12,934 bases of DNA, taken from Melioribacteraceae bacterium (GTDB lineage: Bacteria; Bacteroidota; Ignavibacteria; Ignavibacteriales; Melioribacteraceae). Of the stretch, positions 9,201 to 12,934 are shown in pieces. The stretch spans positions 1 through 12,934 of the forward strand of contig WGAL01000086.1 in assembly GCA_015494845.1 (NCBI GenBank), in the 5' to 3' direction. The translations under genes were made by a program, and so were the position numbers. The notes below the pieces were generated by a model. That model did no database searches. It had not been told where the DNA came from and worked only from the letters and a program-made list of their open reading frames with translations. Position 1 is the first letter of the stretch, and every line of letters starts with the position of its first letter.

Positions 9201-10453
9201 AGAAGAGCGCAGAACGCGTTAATATTCACTTGAATGAATCTTATCCGACTGCAGACAACAATTCGAAGAGACATCAGTCTCCTTCAGTTGTTGAAGCTCA
9301 GGATGTTACGGTAAACAAAGGGCTTGAAGGTCCTAAATCCGGTGTAAGCGTGCTTATTCTTTCACCTGACCCATACGCAGATTACGTATCTTCGCTCTTT
9401 GACGCATTGTCTGCATTTGACGATTTGGAAGTAACGCATTATCCGGAAGACCAATTGGCTAACTTGACTTTGGATGATTTGACTCCATATCAAGTCGTTA
9501 TTATTCAAAACGATTACAAATGGTCGGCGGCAGGCGCAGACGTGAATACTGTTGGCGACATGATAGCCGATTATATCGACCAAGGCGGTAAAGTCATTGC
9601 AAATATGTACATTTACAGTTATGATGACTGGGGTTTTGGCGGTAGATTTATTACTGAACAATACGGACCGTTTACCGGAACCACGGCAGATATTTGGGGC
9701 GAAGGAACGCTCGGAACCGTTTATGAACCGAACCATCCTGTTATGTCCGGTGTTAGCGAAATTAACGATACTTGGGGACACCAAGATCCTGGTTTGGCTG
9801 ACGGAGCGCTCTTAATTGCCGACTGGAACGACGGACAACCGATGATAGCAGTTAACGATAATGTAGTCGGTTTGAACATCCTTCCGATTAACGAAAACGG
9901 AATCTGGAGCTCTGATATTGCAACCTTATTGCATAACGCAATTGTATGGTTGGGCGGAGCTTCTTGGTTAACTGTTGATCCTACGGAAGGTGTTGTAGAA
10001 AACGGCAAAGGTTCATTGGATGTAACTCTTGGCTTTAACGCTGAAGATTTGGAAGTTGGCGATTATGCGGCGGTATTGCATATTGCGACCAACGACCCTG
10101 AACATCAAATGACAGACATTCCGGTTAATCTCGGGGTTGTTAATGATGTTAACGACGGAACTAACATTGTTCCGAAGGAATTCAAGTTGTCGCAAAACTA
10201 CCCGAACCCGTTCAACCCGACAACAATCATTACTTATGCGGTTCCGGTACAATCGAAAGTAACGATGAAGATCTTTGATATTCTCGGTCGTGAAATTCAA
10301 ACGATTGTGAATAAAGAAGTTCAAGCCGGAACGTATGAAGTTCAATTTAACGCAAGCAATCTTACCAGCGGCGTTTACTTCTACGCAATTAGAGCGGAAG
10401 GTTCCAACGGTAAGATGTTTATTGATGCGAAGAAATTCATCTTGATGAAATAA
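3206..10453 (+). CDS. Giant multidomain T9SS-secreted protein with C-terminal sorting domain
   Basis: A protein of 2415 residues. Signal peptide 1-21 (ends TIFSQ), basic linker to about 90, then an Asp/Trp/Gly-rich propeller-like domain (about 90-515) not assigned to a family. Fibronectin III follows at about 521-628. Four Ig/BACON-like domains come next, each apparently interrupted before an AWLT-type motif (Trp890, 1309, 1791, 2254). Insert 1 (716-885) and insert 2 (1136-1304) are cleaved-adhesin/choice-of-anchor-J jelly rolls; insert 3 (about 1560-1786) is propeller-like; insert 4 (about 2045-2250) is amidotransferase/ThuA-like without cysteine. ASH/HYDIN-like domains lie at about 949-1050, 1366-1470 and 1850-1955. 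The tail, 2326-2415, is a type A sorting domain (KLSQNYPNPFNPTT, then IFDILGREI and SGVYFYAI). The protein is thus predicted to cross the outer membrane by T9SS and be surface-attached or released. No catalytic motif was recognised; an adhesin or matrix role is inference. It has its own promoter candidate and terminator, so it is probably monocistronic. Confidence 0.93.
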   Translation: MRPFLSYLLMLLFLTSTIFSQNRVEVKKAVKFVKTPPLSSITPIEPEMGTQPWKIMRNMIPNPTLEESRFVNNLNGETDPVLQKKMGNKSLSTKDMTNFEGVSNVNGVAPPDNMGDVGPGHYFQMINLSFAIFSKTGRVLYGPADNSTLWNNLPGPWSGTNDGDPIVNYDEMAGRWVVSQFALPNFPDGPFYELFAISETDDPLGSWYLYAFELSDMPDYPKIGVWPDAYYMSVNSFSAGSLSFMGAGVAALERDKMLAGDPNAQMIFYQQSSGVYSLLPADLDGTNTPPAGTPGIFAELGSSSLNIYNFIVDWDNPSNSMFVGPTPVSIAAYSDICSTRDCIPQAGVSDRLDALSGRLMFRLQYRYFGENDERMVTNHTVDNGSGVAGIRWYELRNDGTGWSVYQQGTYSPDDTHRWMGSIAMDVNGNIALGYSASSSSITPEIRMTGRYVGDPLGEMTIQEVTVFQGPGAQTDVNRWGDYTNMTVDPSDGVTFWYTNEYSNGGWNWGTRVAGLTFEVDNTPPADVNDLAVTGTESNTVTLRWTATGDDGNDGNASRYDIRYSTSPIDENNWDDATVFENDMIPQAPGSVETITVTGLDFATTYYFALKVVDNLGNTSNVSNNATGTTANPPVVSVNPTSLSANLLTGQTQDLSFDIMNDASAGSTLEYYLEIRPVGGKSVVKALTPEQQRKANAEINKKGNGIYPKMYSLASKDDLLIDEAFENGVPPEDWTVIDNAGTGVIWKTNSEWTEGNYTGGEGEAACASSDAAGHVMFDTELWTPEINIMGRQDIYLNYKANFQDLGNQDYLDVDLSFDGGATWTTILSWNEDHGSLHGTPGEEVTLLLDDYVPSSASSMIIRWHYHTTDSDPWNWYAEIDDVQLVAGGSAWLTVNPMEGTVDIGGTQTTDVTFSAVGMMGGTYEADVVVVSNDPANPELPVRCTLDVTGVADIDVSPDTLDYGTLFVNELDSAIVTVANIGTDDLSISSIAFDNTDYSASDNAFVLGAGESRDVTVYFMPSHTGDDNGTMTITSDDPDEGTIVVYLFGAGSDAPVIDVNPTALSADLFTGGTQDTSFTVSNIGTTTSLLQYYIAIEYGEKSVSKPLTKEQIQKSLTDKGKRIGNGVYPKMYVLGRKDDVLLEENFENGVPPENWTVVDNAGTGVIWKTSSEWSEGNYTGGEGEAACASSDAAGHVMFDTELWTPSISIMGRQDLYLTYKANFQDLGNQDFLDVDLSFDGGSTWTTILSWNEDHGSLHGTTGEEVTLLLDEYVPVGAANMIIRWHYHTIDSDPWNWYAEIDDVQLVGGNAWLTVDPMDGALYNGESLTHAVQFNAAGLFGGDYNANIVVYNDDPLNPAVPVTASLHVTGVADIDVDQDTLDYGNVFVNGSYDMTLKVMNAGTDLLTVSGITSSDAAFTASENSFALNPGESKDVVVTFAPTTAQTYDATLTIASDDVDEPTVEVNLRGVAQNPPVIGVDPTSLSADMITGETYNTSFTITNSGEADLEYSIDIDYTGAPLKARISKVHLPKSDGNFPKGTDAPSFMPAPKRNINHVNNGVKGSIAYAANLFGDPSPIYQSFDVDDAENTTDLFSVANLFAGAISHNEPNVAYGVDYDTGHLYKLEIETGTVTDLGAIGGLQSSSEVATGMAYFGDVCYLATYGTASNLYTLDTETATATFIGTITDGIVIALAADDEALYALDLSNDLFLNVDMETGAGTEIGSIGYDANYAQGMGYDHESGEIYIAAYNNAASQGELRVVDRTTGNTMMISTLSGGAEFDMISFLGSGGGAWLTLDNTEGVIPQGGSVEVNVTFDANGLVGGNYTADININSNDPVNPVMTVSASMHVQGAPNLETEPTELHFGEVFNGYPESRELIVSNTGTDDLTITDATIDNTAFTLDAGSLPVTITSGNSVIWTVTVNPTALGDLSGTLAISSNDANDPVYNVPMDATVIEAPAVEFSETEINEVLDQGDTSERTLTITNNGGSPLTFEIGVEMLKKSAERVNIHLNESYPTADNNSKRHQSPSVVEAQDVTVNKGLEGPKSGVSVLILSPDPYADYVSSLFDALSAFDDLEVTHYPEDQLANLTLDDLTPYQVVIIQNDYKWSAAGADVNTVGDMIADYIDQGGKVIANMYIYSYDDWGFGGRFITEQYGPFTGTTADIWGEGTLGTVYEPNHPVMSGVSEINDTWGHQDPGLADGALLIADWNDGQPMIAVNDNVVGLNILPINENGIWSSDIATLLHNAIVWLGGASWLTVDPTEGVVENGKGSLDVTLGFNAEDLEVGDYAAVLHIATNDPEHQMTDIPVNLGVVNDVNDGTNIVPKEFKLSQNYPNPFNPTTIITYAVPVQSKVTMKIFDILGREIQTIVNKEVQAGTYEVQFNASNLTSGVYFYAIRAEGSNGKMFIDAKKFILMK
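5105..7621 (+). repeat. In-frame tandem duplication of about 1.26 kb inside the giant gene
   Basis: Copy 1 spans 5105-6364 (residues 634-1053) and copy 2 spans 6365-7621 (1054-1472); the second is one codon shorter. Each copy encodes Ig N-half, Lys-rich linker, jelly roll, Ig C-half and ASH-like domain. Within the jelly rolls the offset is exactly 1260 nt, with identical stretches such as 5375-5398 against 6635-6658. By eye the jelly rolls are about 85-90% identical in protein, while the flanking Ig and ASH parts are far less alike. Most DNA differences in the jelly rolls are at third codon positions, so this is not a very recent copy or an assembly artefact. Confidence 0.85.
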
Positions 10454-10474
10454 TTTGCATTTTCCCCTTTTAAC

Positions 10475-10509
10475 AAAAGCCGGCTCGAATTTTCGGGTCG
10501 GCTTTTTTT
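10475..10509 (+). terminator. Rho-independent terminator after the giant gene
   Basis: Stem AAGCCGGCTCG (10477-10487) pairs with CGGGTCGGCTT (10494-10504) over 11 positions including two G-U pairs, with loop AATTTT. A run of seven T (10503-10509) follows. It begins 21 nt after the stop codon and separates the giant gene from rdgB. Confidence 0.88.
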
Positions 10510-10579
10510 ATTGATTTTTATATACGTATTGATAAATTACAGATTTACTTTACATAACAATATTAGGATTTGAATTTTT

Positions 10580-11182
10580 ATGAAGTTAATCTTTGCCACG
10601 AAGAATAAAGGAAAATTAAAAGAAGTAAAAAATTTATTTGCCGGTTTTGACTTGGAAATTTTATCTTTGAACGACTTACCTGACGCGCCGGAAATTATTG
10701 AAGATGGTAAAACTTTCGAGGAAAATTCGCTTATTAAGTCGAGAACAATTTTTAATAAATACGGAATTCCAGTTATTGCCGATGATTCCGGATTAAGCGT
10801 TGAGCAGTTGAATGGCGCGCCAGGCGTGTATTCGGCGCGTTATGCAGGCAAAAACGCAACGTACAAAGAAAACAATGAAAAATTATTGAGAGAACTCTCT
10901 TCTTTTCCGCCGCCGCATAAAGCGAAGTTTGTTTGTTGCGCAAGTTATGTCGATTCCAATACTGAAATTATTGCTTTTGGTGAATTGCACGGCGAAATTA
11001 TTACGGAATTCCGTGGCGAAAACGGGTTCGGGTTCGACCCGATTTTTGTTCCCGAAGATTATGACAAGACATTGGCAGAACTTTTCCTCGAAGAAAAAAA
11101 TCGTATCAGTCACAGAGCAAAGGCGATGAATAATTTGAGAACCGAATTGTTAAAGCGCAGAATTTTACGATATAAAATTTAG
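10580..11182 (+). CDS. rdgB: RdgB/HAM1 family XTP/dITP diphosphatase
   Basis: A cytoplasmic enzyme of 200 residues that hydrolyses non-canonical purine triphosphates (XTP, ITP, dITP) to the monophosphate and pyrophosphate, keeping deaminated bases out of DNA and RNA. Family motifs run in order: FATKNKGKLKE (5-15) at the nucleotide-binding N-terminus, EDGKTFEENSLIKSR (41-55), IADDSGLSVEQLNGAPGVYS (66-85) with Asp69 as the expected catalytic acid, GENGFGFDPIF (146-156) and EEKNRISHRAKA (171-182). The length equals the family norm and no key residue is missing. The start ATG 10580 has AGGA at 10565-10568, a rather long 11 nt away. A terminator precedes the gene, so it has its own transcription start. 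The acyl-CoA dehydrogenase follows 82 nt downstream with no terminator between, so read-through is possible. Confidence 0.95.
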   Translation: MKLIFATKNKGKLKEVKNLFAGFDLEILSLNDLPDAPEIIEDGKTFEENSLIKSRTIFNKYGIPVIADDSGLSVEQLNGAPGVYSARYAGKNATYKENNEKLLRELSSFPPPHKAKFVCCASYVDSNTEIIAFGELHGEIITEFRGENGFGFDPIFVPEDYDKTLAELFLEEKNRISHRAKAMNNLRTELLKRRILRYKI

Positions 11183-11264
11183 CGGTTGCGAAAAATTTAT
11201 TTTAACTTTAAAAATCGTAATTAAAAATATTTCACTTTTTTGAAAAATTAGAAGAGGAGCAGTT

Positions 11265-12407
11265 ATGGATTTTTTATTAACCGAAGAACAAAAAATGATT
11301 CAGGAAACCGCGCGCGATTTTGCTCAAAAAGAAATTGCACCCACCGCAATTGAACGCGATAAAAATGCGGAGTTCCCTTACGAGATAGTTAAAAAACTCG
11401 GCGAACTCGGATTTATGGGAATGATGGTAGATCCTAAATACGACGGCGCAGGATTGGATACCGTAAGTTACGTGTTGGCGATGATGGAGATTTCAAAAGT
11501 CGATGCTTCGGTCGGCGTAATAATGTCTGTAAACAATTCGCTTGTAACTTTCGGCTTGGAACGTTGGGGTTCCGAATATATTAAGGAAAAATATCTTAAA
11601 CCGCTTGCCCGCGGAGATAAGCTCGGCGCATTCGCTCTTTCCGAACCTGAAGCGGGTTCGGACGCTACGCAACAAAGAACAACTGCGGTTAAAGACGGAA
11701 AATATTGGGTTCTTAACGGAACAAAAAATTGGATTACCAACGGCAAAAACGCAGATTATTATATTGTGTTTGCGCAAACCGACAAAGAGAAACGCCACAA
11801 AGGAATAACCGCTTTTATGGTTGAAAAAGGAATGCCTGGGTTTGAGCAAGGCGCAAAAGAAGATAAACTGGGTATTCGTAGCTCCGATACTTGTTCGCTT
11901 TTGTTTTCCGATTGCCGCGTTCCCGAAGAAAACGTATTGTGGGAAGTCGGAAAAGGATTTAACTTTGCGATGAACACGTTAAACGGCGGGCGTTACGGAA
12001 TCGCTTCTCAAGCGGTAGGTATTGCGATGGGCGCTTACGAAAAAGCGCTTGCATACGCTAAAGAAAGAAAAGCGTTTGGCACTGAAATTATTAATCACCA
12101 AGCGATTATGTTTAAACTCGCCGATATGGCAACGAAGATTGAGGCGGCAAAATTACTTACATTGCAAGCCGCTGCATTGAAAGACGCAGGCAAGGATTAC
12201 ATTATGCAAGCGTCAATGGCGAAATTGTACGCTTCGGAAGTCGCCGTTGACGTTACTCGCGAAGCAATTCAAATTCACGGCGGGTACGGTTACGTGCGCG
12301 AATACGAAGTTGAAAGAATGTATCGCGATGCGAAGATTACCGAAATTTACGAAGGAACTTCCGAGGTTCAAAGAATAATTATCGGAAGACAAATACAGAA
12401 AGATTAA
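11265..12407 (+). CDS. Acyl-CoA dehydrogenase, short-chain/butyryl-CoA type
   Basis: An FAD-dependent enzyme of 380 residues that introduces the alpha-beta double bond into acyl-CoA, passing electrons to an electron-transfer flavoprotein; cytoplasmic. The N-terminal helical domain begins [18 protein letters not shown] (3-20). The middle beta domain carries the signature [10 protein letters not shown] (124-133) and [10 protein letters not shown] (151-160), which contact FAD and substrate. The C-terminal helical domain has [14 protein letters not shown] (268-281) and the second signature [20 protein letters not shown] (336-355). Glu363 in IYEGTSE is the expected catalytic base at the position usual for short- and medium-chain enzymes. 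Overall pattern and length fit butyryl-CoA dehydrogenases, but chain length cannot be settled by eye. AGGAG at 11255-11259 fixes ATG 11265. No etfAB or other beta-oxidation genes lie in the window, and a strong terminator follows. Confidence 0.94.
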   Translation: MDFLLTEEQKMIQETARDFAQKEIAPTAIERDKNAEFPYEIVKKLGELGFMGMMVDPKYDGAGLDTVSYVLAMMEISKVDASVGVIMSVNNSLVTFGLERWGSEYIKEKYLKPLARGDKLGAFALSEPEAGSDATQQRTTAVKDGKYWVLNGTKNWITNGKNADYYIVFAQTDKEKRHKGITAFMVEKGMPGFEQGAKEDKLGIRSSDTCSLLFSDCRVPEENVLWEVGKGFNFAMNTLNGGRYGIASQAVGIAMGAYEKALAYAKERKAFGTEIINHQAIMFKLADMATKIEAAKLLTLQAAALKDAGKDYIMQASMAKLYASEVAVDVTREAIQIHGGYGYVREYEVERMYRDAKITEIYEGTSEVQRIIIGRQIQKD

Positions 12408-12429
12408 TTGATAAATAATATTTTCAATG

Positions 12430-12463
12430 AACCGTCCGGTTAATATTTGCCGGGCGGTTTTTT
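12430..12463 (+). terminator. Rho-independent terminator after the acyl-CoA dehydrogenase gene
   Basis: AACCGTCCGG (12430-12439) pairs with CCGGGCGGTT (12450-12459) as a 10-bp stem with one G-U pair and a 10-nt loop. Six T (12458-12463) follow. It starts 22 nt after the stop codon and insulates the small DUF2442 gene. Confidence 0.9.
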
Positions 12464-12484
12464 GTTTATAATAATTAGAATACT

Positions 12485-12757
12485 ATGCCTAAAATAATTG
12501 AAGTAAAACCGCTCGAAAATTTTAAACTTTATGTCAAATATTCCGACGGATTGGACGGAACTATTAATATGCAAAAAATGATTAAGCATAAAGAATATGA
12601 GGCGTTGCGCAATCCGGAAGAATTCAAAAAAGTTTCAATTGATCCAAAAACAAAAGACATTGTTTGGGAATGCGGCGCGACGATGTGCAAGGTAGCAACT
12701 TGGAATATGCTGAAATTATTAAGCGAAATGAGAGCGCTTGGAATAAAGAATGAATAA
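12485..12757 (+). CDS. DUF2442 domain protein
   Basis: A small soluble protein of 90 residues without signal peptide or membrane segment. It matches the DUF2442 layout: a first strand pair IIEVKPLENFKLYVKYSDG (4-22), then G-I-M--MI and EYEALRNPEEFKKVSIDP (37-54), and a closing DIVWECGATMC (58-68) in place of the usual VVWPNGADL. DUF2442 genes are often found beside DUF4160 genes and are suspected to form toxin-antitoxin-like pairs; no partner is visible here. ATG 12485 has no clear Shine-Dalgarno. A TATAAT at 12467-12472 lies only 12 nt upstream, so if used it would give a nearly leaderless message. The preceding terminator means the gene needs its own promoter. The family call is good; the function is unknown. 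Confidence 0.75.
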   Translation: MPKIIEVKPLENFKLYVKYSDGLDGTINMQKMIKHKEYEALRNPEEFKKVSIDPKTKDIVWECGATMCKVATWNMLKLLSEMRALGIKNE

Positions 12758-12934
12758 GGTTAGCCAAAAAGGTTAAAAGGTGAAAAGGCAAAGGCAAGCG
12801 GGGAATTTGTGAAGAGGAGACTTTGTGCGTTTGAGCGAAGAAGATTTAACGGAACGTTGAATGATTATGTTTGAAAGCTTTTTATGTTTAGAGGTTTAGA
12901 AAGTTTAGGTGTTTGGACCGTTAAAGCAATATTT
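12758..12934. repeat. Non-coding right edge with short degenerate repeats
   Basis: No convincing gene is visible. Two short-unit repeat patches occur: GGTTAAAA/GGTGAAAA/GGCAAA/GGCAAG at 12771-12798, and GTTTAGAG/GTTTAGAAA/GTTTAGGT/GTTTGG at 12886-12916. Between them lies an 11-codon frame, GTG 12825 to TGA 12860, preceded by GAGGAG, which I do not call as a gene. The patches look like intergenic low-complexity DNA. The true extent is cut by the window edge. Confidence 0.4.

Noticed and set aside
10529..10556. TTGATA-N16-TACATA as a sigma-70 promoter of rdgB
   Set aside because: The -10 element matches the consensus at only three of six positions in AT-rich DNA, too weak to call.
12825..12860. 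GTG-initiated 11-codon frame preceded by GAGGAG
   Set aside because: Too short, no family resemblance, and it lies within repeat-like intergenic DNA.

Overview
This is an AT-rich window with all genes on the + strand. It probably comes from a Gram-negative bacterium of the Fibrobacterota-Chlorobi-Bacteroidota (FCB) group, and an Ignavibacteria/Chlorobi-like lineage fits best. The clearest pointer is the C-terminus of the giant protein, which carries the QNYPNPFNPTT-type sorting tail of the type IX secretion system (T9SS). The rest of that gene is built from Ig-like, HYDIN/ASH-like and jelly-roll modules common in this group. Lineage is inferred from protein style only; there is no rRNA in the window.

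Layout: (1) 3-512, cut by the left edge, encodes a single-pass membrane protein resembling the anti-sigma-like proteins that follow ECF sigma genes. It is followed at once by a small exported Spy/CpxP-like helical protein (525-989); together they look like the tail of an envelope-stress operon. (2) 1207-1776 encodes a stand-alone cyclic-nucleotide-binding domain ending in a coiled coil. It overlaps by 8 nt an AI-2E/PerM-family permease (1769-3052). A Crp/Fnr-like palindrome lies upstream of the pair. (3) 3206-10453 is one 2415-residue secreted T9SS protein filling more than half the window, with its own promoter candidate, strong ribosome binding site and downstream terminator. (4) 10580-11182 is RdgB/HAM1 nucleotide-pool phosphatase. 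11265-12407 is an acyl-CoA dehydrogenase ending in a clear terminator. 12485-12757 is a DUF2442 protein. (5) 12758-12934 has no convincing gene and contains short degenerate repeats.

The most unusual object is the giant protein. After a signal peptide, an unrecognised propeller-like N-terminal domain and a fibronectin III domain, it has four Ig-like (BACON-like) domains. Each appears to be split by a large inserted domain at the same place, just before an A/S-W-L-T motif. The inserts are two near-identical cleaved-adhesin/choice-of-anchor-J jelly rolls, one beta-propeller-like domain, and one class I amidotransferase/ThuA-like domain without cysteine. ASH-like domains separate the four cassettes.

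No RNA genes, CRISPR arrays, insertion sequences or integrase genes were seen. No stretch over 300 bases lacks a gene.
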